Positions 1-13,046 of a DNA stretch of 64,000 nucleotides are shown here, one piece after another. A model generated the notes under the pieces. The model was not told where the DNA came from. It worked only from the letters and a program-made list of their open reading frames with translations, and did no database searches. The stretch comes from Listeria goaensis (GTDB taxonomy: Bacteria; Bacillota; Bacilli; Lactobacillales; Listeriaceae), in the NCBI RefSeq assembly GCF_900186125.1, contig NZ_FYBQ01000005.1:115008-179007 (forward strand). The letters run 5' to 3'. The number at the start of each line of letters is the position of its first letter. Position 1 is the stretch's first letter. The position numbers were made by a program, and so were the translations under genes.

Positions 1-669
1 TGATGGGCAATCACAAATGCTTACACCAATTTTAGGATAGCCCCAAATTGATTCCCAGAATTCAGTGGAAAATTCCCCACATAAAGAAGAAGCGGCCTGT
101 TTTCCTATTCCCATAATGCCTGTAATGGCAATAGAATCTTCTGACCAAGAAGTTGCTTCATTTGTAGGAAAAGAATCTTTGCACGGTATGCCGCCGTTTT
201 GTGCATGGCGCATGAGGTAAATATATGAAGCAGGCAACTTAAATCCAAGCTCCGCCTCAATCTCTTGAATAATTTCATCAGTCGGGTAAGCATCTTGGTA
301 TTCATCGCCATAGCTAGTATTGAAAAAAGTTTTTAAATCCAGCCCTTTGAAAAATTTTCCTTCTTCTTCAAAATACTTTTTAAAAATTTGCTGTAATTCA
401 TTGGCTTTTTCCAATTCGACATTTAGTGAGTCATCAAAATCTCCCCGTTCAAGTTGCAAAACTTCTGTCAAATTGTTCGCCATCTCAGAAAATCGTTCGC
501 CCCGCTTATATGAAATGTCTGCTAAAACAATTGTTGCCCTGACAAACACTTCTTGATTTCCTTCATTTTTTGCAGTGGGAATAATGTTATCTAACGTTTT
601 TATCGCTTCTAATTCTTTACCTTTATCCAAATAATAAAGCACTTTACATAGCTGTTTAGCTAAATCCAT
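1..669 (-). CDS. SMI1/KNR4 (SUKH) family protein, C-terminus cut by window edge
   Basis: An uninterrupted 223-codon frame begins with ATG at 669 behind a GGGGG ribosome site and runs off the left edge. Residues 1-115 are helical and charged, resembling a TPR-like or coiled region. From about residue 135 the chain has the SUKH pattern: an acidic helix, then LGFKLPASYIYLMRHAQNGG, then WESIWGYPKIGVSICDCPS at the edge. SUKH proteins are known mainly as immunity proteins against polymorphic nuclease toxins, and many are orphans. The gene starts 55 bp after the polC stop with no clear terminator between, so read-through from polC is possible. Family assignment is fairly sure; an immunity role is inference. 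Confidence 0.75.
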   Translation of the reverse strand, partial: MDLAKQLCKVLYYLDKGKELEAIKTLDNIIPTAKNEGNQEVFVRATIVLADISYKRGERFSEMANNLTEVLQLERGDFDDSLNVELEKANELQQIFKKYFEEEGKFFKGLDLKTFFNTSYGDEYQDAYPTDEIIQEIEAELGFKLPASYIYLMRHAQNGGIPCKDSFPTNEATSWSEDSIAITGIMGIGKQAASSLCGEFSTEFWESIWGYPKIGVSICDCPS

Positions 670-724
670 TTGTTTTCCCCCTTTTTTAAAAGGTTGCCTT
701 GATAAAGCAAAAGCAGCTCTAATT

Positions 725-3700
725 TTAAAACAGTGATAACTGATTTTGATCAGGAAGACCTTCTAGGCAGCCTTGATCGTCCATGTATTGAATAATCGTT
801 TTCGATACTTTCCCGCGTTGTTGCAAATCTTCTTTTGATAAAAACTCGCCATCAAGACGCGCCTCAACGATTTGTTTCGCAACGTTTGTTCCAAGACTTG
901 GAATCGCATTAAACGGCGGAATAAGCGTATCGCCTTCAATGATAAATTCATCTGCGGTAGATTTATATAAGTCCACTTTTTGGAATTTAAAACCACGCGC
1001 AATCATTTCATTCGCGATTTCAAGTACCGTAAGCAAGTTTTTCTCTTTCGTACTCGCTTCAAGCCCCTTGTCATTAATTTCTTTCATGACAGCGCGCACC
1101 GCTTCTCGCCCGTTAACCATTGCCGTTAAATCAAAATCGTCTGCGCGGACGGAGAAGTAAGTCGCATAAAAGAACAATGGATGATGGACTTTAAAATACG
1201 CGATTCGAACGGCCATCAGAACATAAGCTGCCGCATGGGCTTTCGGGAACATGTACTTGATTTTTTTACAAGAATCGATGTACCAAGCCGGCACTTTATT
1301 TTCAATCATCGCAGCTTCCATTTCTTCCGTTAAACCTTTCCCTTTACGCACGGATTCCATGATTTTAAAAGCAAGTGAACTGTCTAATCCTTGATAAATC
1401 AGGAAGACCATAATGTCATCACGACAACCAATAACGTCAGGGAGCTCACAAATTTTGTTTTTTATAAGTTCTTCCGCGTTGCCAAGCCATACGTCTGTCC
1501 CGTGAGAAAGACCGGAAATTTGCACAAGCTCGGAAAATGTCGTCGGTTTTGTTTGCTCGAGCATTTGACGTACGAAACGCGTTCCAAACTCAGGAATACC
1601 AAGCGTTCCTGTTTTTGAATCAATATCTTGCGGTTTCACGCCTAATGATTCTGTCCCGCCAAACAATTTCATGACTTCAGGGTCATCAGTTGGAATGGTT
1701 TTCGGATCAATTTCACTTAAATCCTGCAACATCCGAATGGCGGTCGGATCATCGTGTCCGAGTATGTCGAGTTTTAACACGTTATCGTGAATCGAGTGGA
1801 AGTCAAAATGCGTCGTTTTCCACTCCGAATCCGTTGCGTCAGCTGGGAATTGCACCGGTGTAAAATCGTAAACATCCATATAGTCAGGAATAACAATAAT
1901 ACCGCCGGGATGCTGTCCAGTCGTACGCTTAACGCCCGTACACCCTGCAACGAGTCGGTCCACTTCTGCTCCGCGAATATTCATATTCATGTCTCTTTCG
2001 TAACCGCGAACAAAGCCGAAAGCGGTTTTCTCCGCAACCGTACCGATAGTTCCCGCACGATACACATACTCCTCACCGAAAATTTCCTTCGTGTACGCAT
2101 GCGCAACGGGTTGATAGTCACCAGAGAAGTTTAAATCAATATCGGGCACTTTATCCCCTTTGAAACCTAGGAACGTCTCAAATGGAATATCCTGCCCTTC
2201 TTTTTGATAGTTGGTGCCGCAGTGTGGGCAAACTTTATCTGGAAGGTCAAAACCTGAACCAATCGAACCGTCGTCGAAAAACTCGGAATGCTTACAGTTC
2301 GGGCACAAATAATGCGGCGGGAGTGGGTTTACTTCGGTGATTTCGGTCATAGTCGCCACAAAAGACGAACCAACAGACCCACGAGAACCTACCAAATAGC
2401 CGTCGTTAAGCGATTTTTTAACAAGCTTATGGGAAATTAAATAGATAACGGCAAATCCGTGTCCGATAATACTTTTTAGTTCCTTTTCAAGACGTGCCTC
2501 TACGATTTCAGGTAACTTTTCGCCGTACAATTTGTGTGCCATTTCGTAACTCATGTTGCGGACTTCATCTTCAGCACCTTCAATTTTAGGCGTGTATAAT
2601 TCGTCTTTAATCGGCTTTAAGTCTTCCATCCAATCAGCAACGAGATTCGAATTCGTTACGACAATTTCATGTGCCTTCTCGCTTCCTAAAAAGCTAAATT
2701 CGGCGAGCATTTCATCCGTCGTACGGAAATGCACGTCTGGCATTTCATTTCGATTTAAAGGATTCGCCCCACCCATTGAATGGACTAAAATCTTACGGTA
2801 AATCTTATCATTTGGATCTTTGTAATGGACGTTTCCGGTTGCTACAACAGGTTTCCCCGTTTTTTCGCCCACTTTAACGATGTTTTTCAAAATTTCTTCT
2901 AACGCTTTCTCATCGCGAATCATTTCGCGTTCAATCAGCGGCGCATAAACTGGTTTCGGCTGAACTTCAATGAAATCGTAAAACCCAGCGACTTTTTCAG
3001 CTTCCGCCATACCTTTTTGCATCATCGCTTCAAATAATTCACCTTGACTACAGGCCGTCCCGACAATTAAACCTTCGCGCAATTTTTGCAGCTGTGACCG
3101 CGGAATACGCGGCACACGGAAGAAATAATTCAAATTGGACAGCGTAACCAGTTTAAATAAATTCTTTAAACCTTCAGGCGTTTTTGCATAAATGGTCGCG
3201 TGGAATGGGCGTGCACGTTTGTAAGCGTCGCCTTCTCCCATATAATTGTTGAGCGCGTCGTGAAAATCAATATCATGCATTTCCTTCGCATCTTTGATGA
3301 GCTTCCACGCCAAATACGCAGTTGCTTCGGCATCAAAAATGGCACGGTGATGCTGTTCGAGTATGATGTTGAACTTTTTCGTCAACGTATTCAGGCGGTG
3401 GTTTTTAAAATGTGGGTATAAAAATCGCGCTAACTCCAGCGTATCAATAACCGCGTTCGGCGCGTCAGGCAAACCAATTTTGCGGTACGCCGTGTTGATG
3501 AAGCCCATATCGAATGATGCATTGTGGGCAACTAAAATGTCATCGCCACACCATTCGCGGAAGTTTTTTAGAACGACTTCAATCGGATCAGAGCCTTTTA
3601 CCATATCATCTGTAATGCCTGTCAAATTAATCGTCGTCGCCGAAAGTGGATGCCCAGGGTCAATAAACGCTTCGAATTTATCAATGACTTCCCCGTTATG

Positions 3701-5059
3701 CATTTTAATTCCGGCAAGCTCGATAATCGTATCATAAACCGCAGAGAGCCCAGTTGTTTCAACGTCAAACACCACATAAGTTGCGTCTTTTAAACCAGTA
3801 TGTTGGTCGTTATAAGCAATCGGAACGCCGTCATCAATTAAATTGGCTTCAATGCCGTAAATCATCTTGATGCCATTTTTCTTCCCAGCCGCATAGGCTT
3901 CTGGGAACGACTGTGCCGCCGCATGATCTGTAAGTGCAATCGCTTTGTGTCCCCAATCAGCCGCCTGTTTCGTTAAATCGCTAATGGAATTTGTTGCATC
4001 CATTTGACTCATGTTCGTGTGTAAATGCAATTCAACACGTTTTTCTTCCGCTTTATCGTGACGCATTTTCGGTGCAATCTCATTAATATCTTGCGCCATC
4101 ATAATTAAATCGCGGACAAAAGTATCATTTTGCACGCTACCGCGAACTTTGACCCACATCCCTTTTTTAAGGTTTTGGAACATCGCCGCATCATCATTAT
4201 CGCGCGAGAACATTTTAATAATCATCGAACTCGTATAATCCGTTATTTTAAATTGAAGTAAGCTTCTTCCGCTCCGAAGCTCGCGAATCTCCGTTGCAAA
4301 AATATAACCTTGCACCGTAATCCGGCGTTCCTCATCATAAATATCGCCGAGCCGTTTCACTTCTTCATCATCTTTAATTTTATAACCAATTTGGAACGGA
4401 CCATCAAGTGGGGCTGCTTGAACATCATTAGATGCCGCCTCCATCTGGCGCTTTTGCATCACCTGAACAGCCTCCTGCGCCTTCATCGCGTCCTCTTCTT
4501 CTTTCGCCTTCGCAAACGCTTTATACGCTTCCGTCTCTTCTTGGGCTAAAATATTCATCCGGATTGCAAGACGCGGGAACCCCGCATCACGGTAGGCTTC
4601 AAGAATCTGATTCTGAAAGCTCTGCGCTATTTTAGTTTGCTCCATCTCATTATGAACCGAAATCTCCAAAAAATGCGGTTCCTTCAAAGTCGGTTTTTGT
4701 TCCATCAACACCTGCCCAATCATTGGCGACGTCTTAAAAATCGGCTCGACAATCATGTTCCAGTAATCTTGAATAAGTGCCTCATCCAAGCGTGCATCTG
4801 TCGTCATGATTCGCAGTTCCGTTTCTGCAATCTCACTAAAAGCACGTTTCATTCCCGTATCAAGCATTTGATAAAACGCTTGCGGAAAAATTTGCGGCGT
4901 CTTCAAATGAAATTGCCACGTTTTTGTTGCCTTATCCGCAATCAATTTTTCAATTTGCGTTTCATTCGTGTAGTCGGCAAAAGTCGACACATCGCTTAAA
5001 CCAACCTGTTCTAAAAGAAGTTTAAATCGTTCTTTTTTATCTTGTTCGGTAGCACTCAA
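725..5059 (-). CDS. polC: DNA polymerase III PolC-type alpha subunit
   Basis: Replicative polymerase of low-GC Gram-positives with built-in proofreading, 1444 aa, the usual length. Domains in order: N-terminal region to about 240; OB-fold about 245-325 ([16 protein letters not shown]); PHP domain about 341-410, split around the inserted DEDD exonuclease at about 427-590 ([11 protein letters not shown]); PolC zinc finger with CPNC and CPHC pairs; palm with the catalytic [11 protein letters not shown] stretch; C-terminal fingers and tail ending LSLF. The start ATG follows a GGAGTG ribosome site. It lies downstream of proS, as in Bacillus, with a possible own promoter inside the proS 3' end. Confidence 0.98.
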   Translation of the reverse strand: MSATEQDKKERFKLLLEQVGLSDVSTFADYTNETQIEKLIADKATKTWQFHLKTPQIFPQAFYQMLDTGMKRAFSEIAETELRIMTTDARLDEALIQDYWNMIVEPIFKTSPMIGQVLMEQKPTLKEPHFLEISVHNEMEQTKIAQSFQNQILEAYRDAGFPRLAIRMNILAQEETEAYKAFAKAKEEEDAMKAQEAVQVMQKRQMEAASNDVQAAPLDGPFQIGYKIKDDEEVKRLGDIYDEERRITVQGYIFATEIRELRSGRSLLQFKITDYTSSMIIKMFSRDNDDAAMFQNLKKGMWVKVRGSVQNDTFVRDLIMMAQDINEIAPKMRHDKAEEKRVELHLHTNMSQMDATNSISDLTKQAADWGHKAIALTDHAAAQSFPEAYAAGKKNGIKMIYGIEANLIDDGVPIAYNDQHTGLKDATYVVFDVETTGLSAVYDTIIELAGIKMHNGEVIDKFEAFIDPGHPLSATTINLTGITDDMVKGSDPIEVVLKNFREWCGDDILVAHNASFDMGFINTAYRKIGLPDAPNAVIDTLELARFLYPHFKNHRLNTLTKKFNIILEQHHRAIFDAEATAYLAWKLIKDAKEMHDIDFHDALNNYMGEGDAYKRARPFHATIYAKTPEGLKNLFKLVTLSNLNYFFRVPRIPRSQLQKLREGLIVGTACSQGELFEAMMQKGMAEAEKVAGFYDFIEVQPKPVYAPLIEREMIRDEKALEEILKNIVKVGEKTGKPVVATGNVHYKDPNDKIYRKILVHSMGGANPLNRNEMPDVHFRTTDEMLAEFSFLGSEKAHEIVVTNSNLVADWMEDLKPIKDELYTPKIEGAEDEVRNMSYEMAHKLYGEKLPEIVEARLEKELKSIIGHGFAVIYLISHKLVKKSLNDGYLVGSRGSVGSSFVATMTEITEVNPLPPHYLCPNCKHSEFFDDGSIGSGFDLPDKVCPHCGTNYQKEGQDIPFETFLGFKGDKVPDIDLNFSGDYQPVAHAYTKEIFGEEYVYRAGTIGTVAEKTAFGFVRGYERDMNMNIRGAEVDRLVAGCTGVKRTTGQHPGGIIVIPDYMDVYDFTPVQFPADATDSEWKTTHFDFHSIHDNVLKLDILGHDDPTAIRMLQDLSEIDPKTIPTDDPEVMKLFGGTESLGVKPQDIDSKTGTLGIPEFGTRFVRQMLEQTKPTTFSELVQISGLSHGTDVWLGNAEELIKNKICELPDVIGCRDDIMVFLIYQGLDSSLAFKIMESVRKGKGLTEEMEAAMIENKVPAWYIDSCKKIKYMFPKAHAAAYVLMAVRIAYFKVHHPLFFYATYFSVRADDFDLTAMVNGREAVRAVMKEINDKGLEASTKEKNLLTVLEIANEMIARGFKFQKVDLYKSTADEFIIEGDTLIPPFNAIPSLGTNVAKQIVEARLDGEFLSKEDLQQRGKVSKTIIQYMDDQGCLEGLPDQNQLSLF

Positions 5060-5086
5060 TCTCTGACACTCCTTCCAGAAAACTTG

Positions 5087-5117
5087 AAAAGTACCTTACA
5101 AAAGCCAAGGTACTTTT
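5087..5117. terminator. Hairpin between proS and polC
   Basis: An 11-bp perfect stem, AAAAGTACCTT paired with AAGGTACTTTT around a 9-nt loop. The A/U-flanked form resembles a bidirectional Listeria-type terminator, but the following U-run on the minus strand is short. It lies between the putative polC promoter and the polC start, so it may be a partial terminator or a leader hairpin. Confidence 0.55.
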
Positions 5118-5128
5118 CCGTCATCTCT

Positions 5129-6862
<1,734 letters not shown>

Positions 6863-6897
6863 CTAATTTTTAAAATCAATCCCTTTGTAACATCGTC

Positions 6898-8160
6898 TTA
6901 GAAAAAGGCACGTTGGATGTCATTCCAAGTGACAAGTATCATCAGAACCATGAGTAGCGCGAATCCGATAAAGTGAATCATTCCTTCTTTTTTCGGATCC
7001 ACTGGTTTTCTGCGAATAAGCTCATACGCAAAGAATAAAAGTCTTCCGCCATCTAGTGCTGGAAGCGGCAATAAGTTAACAATCCCCAAGTTAATACTAA
7101 GAACTGCCGTCCAGTTTAATAACGTTAAGAAGCCGTAACTAACAACTTGTTCCGTGCTCGTATAAATCCCGACTGGTCCGTTCAACATGTCAAGCGAGAA
7201 GCCACCCGTAATCATGTTGCCGAGCACTGCAAAGATTTGTGAAATCCAGTACCATGTTTGCGTAAACCCGTAACTGATTTTAGCGCCAAATGAATCGTCT
7301 GTCGGTGATCCGACGCCAATCTTCCCGACTTCCTTGCCTTGTTCTTTCACCGAGTCAGGCGTCACATGAATATCTTCTGTTTTTCCGTCGCGGTCTATTT
7401 TAAAGTCTAAATCCTTGCCCGGGTTTTCCGACACGATGGTCACAATATCAGCCCAGGAATCCGTTTGTTTACCGTTAATTGATTTGACTTCATCGCCTTG
7501 TTTTAAGCCAGCTGTTTGTGCGGGGCTATCCGGCATTACTTTTCCAAGTTCGCTTTCATTTGTGACAACGCCGCCTTGTACAAAAGCAAGCACCGTAAAA
7601 ATGAGAATCGCTAAAATGAAGTTAAATAATGGGCCGGCAAAAATTGTCGCTGCACGCTTTCCGAGCGATTTCGAGCCGAAAGAGCGGTCATACGGGACAA
7701 TTTGCGTTTCAATTTTTCCGTCAATAATAATCGCATCTTTTGCGACTTCATAACGGACTTTTTTCGTTTCGTCAAAATCTTCAAAGCCTTCGATGAATAA
7801 ATCTTTTTCGAGATCTGCATTTGAGACTTCAAGCGGTTGGGCGTTGACATACTGGTCTTTCCCATTTACGATAATTTTTTCGACCTTTTCATCCTCAGAA
7901 AGCTCTAAACCAATGCGAAAACCCGGTTTGAGCGAAATCTCTTCGCCGTCCTCCCCGGCCATGCGTACGTAACCGCCAATGGGAAGTAAACGAATCGTGT
8001 ATTGTGTTTCTTTCTTTTTATAAGCAAATATTTTGGGGCCAAAACCAATGGAAAAATCTTTTACCATTATTCCTGAACGTTTGGCTAATAAAAAGTGTCC
8101 TAATTCATGAAAAAAGACAATTAACCCAAAAACAAATATAAATGCAATGATGGTTGTCAA
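6898..8160 (-). CDS. rseP: Site-2 intramembrane zinc metalloprotease RseP/RasP
   Basis: Cleaves transmembrane segments of anti-sigma factors and signal-peptide remnants within the membrane. The N-terminal segment carries the zinc-binding HELGH motif (about 18-22). A central PDZ domain (about 190-280) includes the [15 protein letters not shown] stretch. The C-terminal membrane helices carry [12 protein letters not shown], whose Asp is the third metal ligand. At 420 aa it has normal length. Translation starts at TTG, supported by AGGTG 8 nt upstream and by the position of the HELGH helix. It sits 18 bp after dxr in the isoprenoid/envelope operon. Confidence 0.96.
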   Translation of the reverse strand: MTTIIAFIFVFGLIVFFHELGHFLLAKRSGIMVKDFSIGFGPKIFAYKKKETQYTIRLLPIGGYVRMAGEDGEEISLKPGFRIGLELSEDEKVEKIIVNGKDQYVNAQPLEVSNADLEKDLFIEGFEDFDETKKVRYEVAKDAIIIDGKIETQIVPYDRSFGSKSLGKRAATIFAGPLFNFILAILIFTVLAFVQGGVVTNESELGKVMPDSPAQTAGLKQGDEVKSINGKQTDSWADIVTIVSENPGKDLDFKIDRDGKTEDIHVTPDSVKEQGKEVGKIGVGSPTDDSFGAKISYGFTQTWYWISQIFAVLGNMITGGFSLDMLNGPVGIYTSTEQVVSYGFLTLLNWTAVLSINLGIVNLLPLPALDGGRLLFFAYELIRRKPVDPKKEGMIHFIGFALLMVLMILVTWNDIQRAFF

Positions 8161-8178
8161 ATTCGTTTCACCTCTATC

Positions 8179-9321
8179 CTATAAAAGTGTTTTCACGTAT
8201 GCACGTGTTTCTTGATCTACTTGCAGGATTGTGTCGAGTGACGGATCTTGAATCGCATTATGGTTATGCATCGCGTTCTCAACAACTGCTTCAATTCCTT
8301 GGAAGGCGACTTGCCCATTTAAAAACCCTGCCACAGCAATTTCGTTCGCTGCATTTAAAACCGTTGGCATCGTCCCACCTATTTTACCAGCTTGAAATGC
8401 TAATTTCAATGCCATGAAGCGGTCAAAATCGACTTTTTCAAAATGAAGCGCCCCGTATTTTGTAATGTCAAACGGTTCACTGAACGAAATCGATGCGCGC
8501 TCTGGATACGTTAAAGCGTACTGAATGGGAATGCGCATATCAGGTGTTCCGAGTTGGGCAATTAAACTGCCATCAACAAATTCTACCATCGAGTGCACAA
8601 CACTTTCACGATGAATGACGACTTCAATATCATCGTAGTCCATGTCATACAACCAATGCGCTTCAATGACTTCAAGTCCTTTGTTGAACATCGTTGCCGA
8701 ATCAATTGTGAGTTTATTTCCCATGTTCCAGTTCGGATGATTGAGCGCTTCTTTGACTGTCACGTTTTTTAGCTCTTCACGTGTCTTGTCGCGAAAACTA
8801 CCGCCGCTAGCTGTTAACACAATTTTAGCAACGTCTTTCTGGTTTTCGCCATTTAATGCCTGAAAAATAGCTGAATGTTCGCTATCAACAGGTAATAAGT
8901 TCACGTTATGCTTCGCTGCGGCCGCCATGACAAGATGCCCAGCCGTTACAAGTGTTTCTTTATTCGCAATTGCGATTTCTTTCCCCGCTTCAATCGCATC
9001 TAGTGTGGGGAGAAGCCCAACGCTACCAATTACTGCATTGACAACAACATCGCCTTCTGGGAAAGTCGCAATTTCTCTTAAACCAGCAATGCCGTACGAA
9101 AACTGAATGCTTGGAAATTCTGCTCGTAGCGTTTCAAGGTCACGTTTATTTTGTACGGAAACTTTTTGAGGCTGAAATTCCGTAATGATTTTCCGTCCCA
9201 GTTCCACATTTCTTCCAAATGAAAGCGAAACAATTTTAAATTTTTCGGGGTGCTCGCGAACAATTTCAAGTGTTTGTGTTCCAATTGATCCCGTTGCACC
9301 TAGTAAAATAATTTTTTTCAT
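8179..9321 (-). CDS. dxr: 1-deoxy-D-xylulose 5-phosphate reductoisomerase
   Basis: Makes 2-C-methyl-D-erythritol 4-phosphate with NADPH, the committed step of the MEP isoprenoid pathway. The N-terminal Rossmann motif is [36 protein letters not shown] and the catalytic-loop HPNWNMGNK stretch follow. The ATG at 9321 (MKKIILLG, 380 aa) has GGAG 8 nt upstream and is preferred to the GTG two codons earlier. It lies 14 bp after cdsA, so the pathway gene is co-transcribed with uppS, which uses its products. Confidence 0.96.
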   Translation of the reverse strand: MKKIILLGATGSIGTQTLEIVREHPEKFKIVSLSFGRNVELGRKIITEFQPQKVSVQNKRDLETLRAEFPSIQFSYGIAGLREIATFPEGDVVVNAVIGSVGLLPTLDAIEAGKEIAIANKETLVTAGHLVMAAAAKHNVNLLPVDSEHSAIFQALNGENQKDVAKIVLTASGGSFRDKTREELKNVTVKEALNHPNWNMGNKLTIDSATMFNKGLEVIEAHWLYDMDYDDIEVVIHRESVVHSMVEFVDGSLIAQLGTPDMRIPIQYALTYPERASISFSEPFDITKYGALHFEKVDFDRFMALKLAFQAGKIGGTMPTVLNAANEIAVAGFLNGQVAFQGIEAVVENAMHNHNAIQDPSLDTILQVDQETRAYVKTLL

Positions 9322-9335
9322 AGTCACATCTCCAT

Positions 9336-10124
9336 TTAAATAATTTGAAGTATATGTAGAAGTGGCAATACAAAGAGCAGGCTATCAAAACGGTCTAAAA
9401 TCCCGCCATGTCCTGGTAAAATTTTGCCGGAATCTTTCACGCCGTAATAACGTTTTAAGGCAGATTCAACAAGATCGCCTAGCTGTCCAAAAATGGATAG
9501 AACAACAAGCCCTACTAAAATAACGACCATGGAAAGTGGTAAATCGGCGAAATAATAAAAGCCGCCTGCAATGACTAATGCGCAAATAATACCGCCTATA
9601 AAGCCTTCAACCGTTTTATTCGGACTAACATGCGGCGCTAGTTTATGTTTCCCAAATTGCCGCCCGATGAAATACGCACCTGTATCAGTCGACCAAACGA
9701 TGAGTAATGCGAAAATGACATAGTATAAACCCGCGTCACGCGTCAAAGATAAATAGTGAAAGCCAAATCCAACGTAAATCGCTGAAAGTAGCGCCACTCC
9801 CGCTTGATCAAAATGGAACTTATTCCGCGAAAATACCGTATAAGCTAATAAAATTGCAATTCCAATGAAAAGAAGTTCCATTTTTGAAAGACCTATTTCT
9901 TCAAAAAAAGTTAAATAACGGTCTGGAACAGTCACAATCCATGTCAGTAAAATCGTGATAATCCCGCTCACAGAAAAAACAGGTTGTTTTACCATGACTA
10001 AAATTTCATATACAGCAATTGTCGCTAACAACAAACTCATTAGCTCAAAAGGAATCCCCCCGATGATTACAAACGGAATAAAAACTATGAGCGCCACAAT
10101 TGCCGTAATTATTCTTGTCTTCAC
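9336..10124 (-). CDS. cdsA: Phosphatidate cytidylyltransferase (CDP-diacylglycerol synthase)
   Basis: Integral membrane enzyme converting phosphatidic acid and CTP to CDP-diacylglycerol for phospholipid synthesis. About seven hydrophobic segments are visible in 262 aa. The family signature appears near residues 145-185 ([19 protein letters not shown], then SPNKTVEGF) and again near the C-terminus ([20 protein letters not shown], with the conserved K-D pair). It lies 14 bp from uppS and 14 bp from dxr, consistent with one operon. Confidence 0.96.
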   Translation of the reverse strand: MKTRIITAIVALIVFIPFVIIGGIPFELMSLLLATIAVYEILVMVKQPVFSVSGIITILLTWIVTVPDRYLTFFEEIGLSKMELLFIGIAILLAYTVFSRNKFHFDQAGVALLSAIYVGFGFHYLSLTRDAGLYYVIFALLIVWSTDTGAYFIGRQFGKHKLAPHVSPNKTVEGFIGGIICALVIAGGFYYFADLPLSMVVILVGLVVLSIFGQLGDLVESALKRYYGVKDSGKILPGHGGILDRFDSLLFVLPLLHILQII

Positions 10125-10138
10125 TTATCTTGTCCTCC

Positions 10139-10897
10139 CTACAGACCTCCGTACCGGCGTGACCGATTTTGATAATCAATCATCGCTTGAAGGAAATCTT
10201 CTTCTTTAAAATCAGGCCAATGAACTTCCGTAAAATAAAATTCGCTATAAGCAAGTTGCCAAAGCATAAAATTACTAAGTCGAAGTTCGCCACTTGTTCG
10301 TATCAATAAATCCGGATCGCCTAGTCCCCGGCTCATCAAATGATTATCAATATCCGCCTCTGTAATATCAGCCGGATTTTCACCTGCTGCTACTAGCTCT
10401 GCAATGGCTGCCTTTGTCGCCGATATAATTTCCGCTCTTCCCCCGTAATTGAGCGCAAAATTAAGCACAAGCCCTGTACAGTGTTTCGTCGCTTCGATAG
10501 CTCCTTCAACTGATTTAAGCGTATGAGCTGGTAAGTTTTCCCGGTAGCCCATAATATTTACGCGGACATTTTCTTCTACCAGTTCAGGTACAAACGTATC
10601 AAAAAACTCCACTGGTAACTTCATTAAAAAATCCACTTCATCTGTTGGTCTTTTCCAATTTTCAGTTGAAAACGCATATAATGTCAACACGTCAATGCCA
10701 AGACTGCTCGCATATTTCGTGATTTTCTTAACGACATTCATACCTTCCTTATGACCAGCTATACGTGGTAAAAAACGTCTCTTTGCCCATCTTCCGTTGC
10801 CATCCATAATGATTGCTACATGCTTTGGAAGAGGAATTTCTGTTGAAAGCTCGCTATCTATAAAATTTTCGTTTTGTCCAAATAGCTTCTTAAACAT
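10139..10897 (-). CDS. uppS: Undecaprenyl pyrophosphate synthase (isoprenyl transferase)
   Basis: Cis-prenyltransferase that builds the C55 lipid carrier for peptidoglycan and teichoic acid synthesis. The catalytic Asp motif IMDGNGRWAKRR lies near residues 30-42. The LYAFSTENWKRP stretch and the C-terminal GDPDLLIRTSGELRLSNF and WPDF motifs are intact. At 252 aa it has typical length. A terminator-like hairpin in the 184-bp gap after frr separates it from pyrH-frr, so read-through or a promoter in that gap must drive it; I could not find a convincing promoter there. Confidence 0.96.
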   Translation of the reverse strand: MFKKLFGQNENFIDSELSTEIPLPKHVAIIMDGNGRWAKRRFLPRIAGHKEGMNVVKKITKYASSLGIDVLTLYAFSTENWKRPTDEVDFLMKLPVEFFDTFVPELVEENVRVNIMGYRENLPAHTLKSVEGAIEATKHCTGLVLNFALNYGGRAEIISATKAAIAELVAAGENPADITEADIDNHLMSRGLGDPDLLIRTSGELRLSNFMLWQLAYSEFYFTEVHWPDFKEEDFLQAMIDYQNRSRRYGGL

Positions 10898-11025
10898 TTT
10901 AAATCCTCCAATAGAGATGCCATTTTTATGCGCATATCTATACTTATAATATCAAAAATCTCGCCATTTATGTACTAAAATTTTCATGTGGAACATGAGA
11001 TTTTCATGAGAATAAATAATAAGAA

Positions 11026-11069
11026 AAAGCATTCCTCCCCTTCTCAAATTAGAAGAAAAGGAACGCTTT
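11026..11069 (-). terminator. Intrinsic terminator after frr
   Basis: On the minus strand a long imperfect hairpin with arms GGAAAGCGTTCC and GGAGGAATGCTTT is followed by a U-rich tail (TTTTTCTTATTATT). It lies 13 bp past the frr stop. Confidence 0.8.
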
Positions 11070-11081
11070 CCACTCTCAACA

Positions 11082-11639
11082 TTACACTTCTAAGATTTCA
11101 GCTTCTTTGTTTTTCGCAATTTCATCGATATTTTTAATGCTTGCATCCGTTAGTTTTTGTACATCTTCTGTGTAACCACGCAAGTCATCTTCTGTAATAT
11201 CGCCAGCTTTTTCAATTTTTTTAAGCTCATCATTTGCATCGCGGCGAACATTTCTTACAGCTACTTTTGCTTCTTCTGCTTCTTTTTTCACTTCTTTTGC
11301 GAGCTCACGGCGGCGTTCTTCCGTCAATTGCGGAATCGTCAAACGCAACACGGATCCGTCATTGTTTGGCGTTAAACCTAAGTCGGATTTTAAAAGTGCT
11401 TTTTCGATGTCACCAATGATATTTTTATCGAAAGGTGTAATCAAAAGCATGCGCGCTTCTGGAACGGAGATACTAGCCATTTGATTAAGTGGAGTCGGCG
11501 CCCCGTAATATTCAACTTGAACACGATCCAAAATTGAAGCATTCGCGCGACCAGCGCGGATTTGTCCAAGTGTACGTACTAAAGCTTGTTCTGCTTTTTC
11601 CATTTTTTCTTTTGAATTTTGCAAGACTTCTTTACTCAT
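11082..11639 (-). CDS. frr: Ribosome recycling factor
   Basis: With EF-G, splits post-termination ribosomes. It is 185 aa, mostly long helices, with the family's [20 protein letters not shown] beta-domain stretch and the conserved [20 protein letters not shown] helix. Its ATG directly abuts the pyrH stop (TAAATG), with a GGGGG ribosome site inside the pyrH 3' end, so the two are translationally coupled. An intrinsic terminator follows. Confidence 0.97.
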   Translation of the reverse strand: MSKEVLQNSKEKMEKAEQALVRTLGQIRAGRANASILDRVQVEYYGAPTPLNQMASISVPEARMLLITPFDKNIIGDIEKALLKSDLGLTPNNDGSVLRLTIPQLTEERRRELAKEVKKEAEEAKVAVRNVRRDANDELKKIEKAGDITEDDLRGYTEDVQKLTDASIKNIDEIAKNKEAEILEV

Positions 11640-12368
11640 TTAGTTTTTCCCCCTAACAGTTGTCCCGATTTTTTCACCGAGAATAACTCGCTTAATATTA
11701 TTTTCATCTTCCGCAAACGAGAATACGATTAACGGAATATCGTTATCCATACTTAACGATGAGGCTGTGGAGTCCATCACTTGCAGGCCTTCTTTAATAA
11801 CGTCTAAGTAAGAAAGTTCGTCATATTTTTTCGCTGTTTCATCGACTTTTGGATCCGCGCTATACACGCCATCGACATTGTTTTTCGCCATTAAAATGAC
11901 ATCCGCTTCAATTTCAGCTGCACGAAGAGCCGCTGTTGTATCTGTAGAGAAGTACGGGTTTCCAGTTCCGCCAGCGAAAATGACAACGCGCCCTTTTTCA
12001 AGGTGACGAATCGCTTTACGACGAATGTATGGTTCAGCAATTTGACGCATATCAATCGAAGTTTGTACGCGTGTTGCCACACCAACGTTTTCTAAAGAAT
12101 CTTGTAAGGAAAGAGAATTCATGACAGTCGCAAGCATGCCCATATAATCAGCTGCCGCACGGTCCATGCCCATCTCACTCCCAAGTTTCCCGCGCCAAAT
12201 ATTTCCACCACCAACAACGATGGCCACTTCGACACCTATCTCTACTACTTCTTTTACTTGTTTAGAAATCGCATTAACAACGTTTGGCTTAATCCCAAAT
12301 CCGTCTGTTCCAGCTAATGCTTCACCACTTAGTTTTAGTACTACACGTTTATATTCTGGGGTATCCAT
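11640..12368 (-). CDS. pyrH: UMP kinase
   Basis: Phosphorylates UMP to UDP using ATP, in the amino-acid-kinase fold. The N-terminal [10 protein letters not shown] motif, the glycine-rich [10 protein letters not shown] loop, the [17 protein letters not shown] uridylate-kinase signature and the later [14 protein letters not shown] and [14 protein letters not shown] motifs are all intact (242 aa). The start ATG follows GGAGGT by 5 nt. In Bacillus tsf lies immediately upstream; here about 2.7 kb of other genes separates them, and pyrH has acquired or kept its own promoter. Confidence 0.97.
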   Translation of the reverse strand: MDTPEYKRVVLKLSGEALAGTDGFGIKPNVVNAISKQVKEVVEIGVEVAIVVGGGNIWRGKLGSEMGMDRAAADYMGMLATVMNSLSLQDSLENVGVATRVQTSIDMRQIAEPYIRRKAIRHLEKGRVVIFAGGTGNPYFSTDTTAALRAAEIEADVILMAKNNVDGVYSADPKVDETAKKYDELSYLDVIKEGLQVMDSTASSLSMDNDIPLIVFSFAEDENNIKRVILGEKIGTTVRGKN

Positions 12369-12427
12369 AAAAACCTCCGCTATTCATTCTATTTCGAGAT
12401 AAGTTGTTTCTTTATCCACCATCATCT

Positions 12428-12455
12428 ATTTTACTAGAAAACCCGTCATTACAAA
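12428..12455 (-). promoter_or_regulatory. Putative promoter for pyrH-frr
   Basis: On the minus strand TTTGTA, a 16-bp spacer, then TAAAAT about 60 bp before the pyrH start. An independent promoter is expected because tsf is not adjacent here. Confidence 0.55.
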
Positions 12456-12545
12456 AGCTTTTTTATATAAAAATAGAAAAAATGTTTGCGCTTTGCCTTT
12501 TTGTGTAATTTGGAGCGTTTTTATTCTCCTAATTTTCAAAAAACG

Positions 12546-12554
12546 TGCTATACT
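12546..12554 (+). promoter_or_regulatory. Extended -10 promoter for the VOC gene
   Basis: TGCTATACT matches an extended -10 box 27 bp before the favoured start codon. No good -35 box is visible. It diverges from the pyrH promoter. Confidence 0.5.
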
Positions 12555-12580
12555 AAGAGCAAATAAAAGGAGGAATGATG

Positions 12581-13009
12581 ATGGTTTGGACTGTACCCTA
12601 TTTAATTTTCGATGGCACGGCAAATGACGTCTTAGAATACTATAAAGATGTTTTTGAAGCTGATAACAGCGGCGTTCAGCGTTATGGCGATATGGAAGAT
12701 TTCTCTGGCACCGATTTATCCGCCAAACGATTAATTCACGGCTGGCTGGCAAAGGACGGTGTGGATTTCTTACTTTTTTCTGACGCACCCGAGGGCATGC
12801 CACTTGCTGAAGGTGATACTGTAACCATCGCCTTCATGTTCCAAGACGAAGCTTCTTTAAAAAGAGCGTATGACAAACTAAAAAGTGAAGCCAAAGATAT
12901 CCACATGGAACTCCAAGAAACTTTTTGGGGCGCGATTTACGCGAATCTAACGGACAAATACGGTGTTCACTGGCAACTTAATTATCAAAAAGAAACATTA
13001 CCAAGGTAA
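12581..13009 (+). CDS. VOC-superfamily (PhnB/glyoxalase-like) protein
   Basis: A 142-aa single-domain protein of the PhnB-like branch of the vicinal-oxygen-chelate superfamily. It has the typical opening VPYLIFDGTANDVLEYYKDVF, a central HGWLAKDGVDFLLFSDAP strand pair, the TIAFMFQDEASLKRAYDKL helix and a terminal GVHWQLNY strand. Substrate is unknown; relatives include metal-dependent lyases and metal-free binding proteins. Three ATGs are in tandem. The third, at 12581, is best spaced (7 nt) from AAGGAGG. The gene stands alone, bounded by its promoter and a shared terminator. Confidence 0.8.
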   Translation: MVWTVPYLIFDGTANDVLEYYKDVFEADNSGVQRYGDMEDFSGTDLSAKRLIHGWLAKDGVDFLLFSDAPEGMPLAEGDTVTIAFMFQDEASLKRAYDKLKSEAKDIHMELQETFWGAIYANLTDKYGVHWQLNYQKETLPR

Positions 13010-13015
13010 AAAACT

Positions 13016-13043
13016 AGGCAGGTCACTTTAAAGCGACCTGCCT
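13016..13043. terminator. Bidirectional terminator between VOC and VanZ-like genes
   Basis: Near-perfect GC-rich stem AGGCAGGTC/GACCTGCCT with A-rich and T-rich flanks between two convergent genes. Confidence 0.85.
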
Positions 13044-13046
13044 TCT

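Noticed and set aside
725..5059. Many 70-120 codon frames antisense to polC, proS, leuS and other long genes
   Set aside because: Shadow frames without ribosome sites or independent coding signal.
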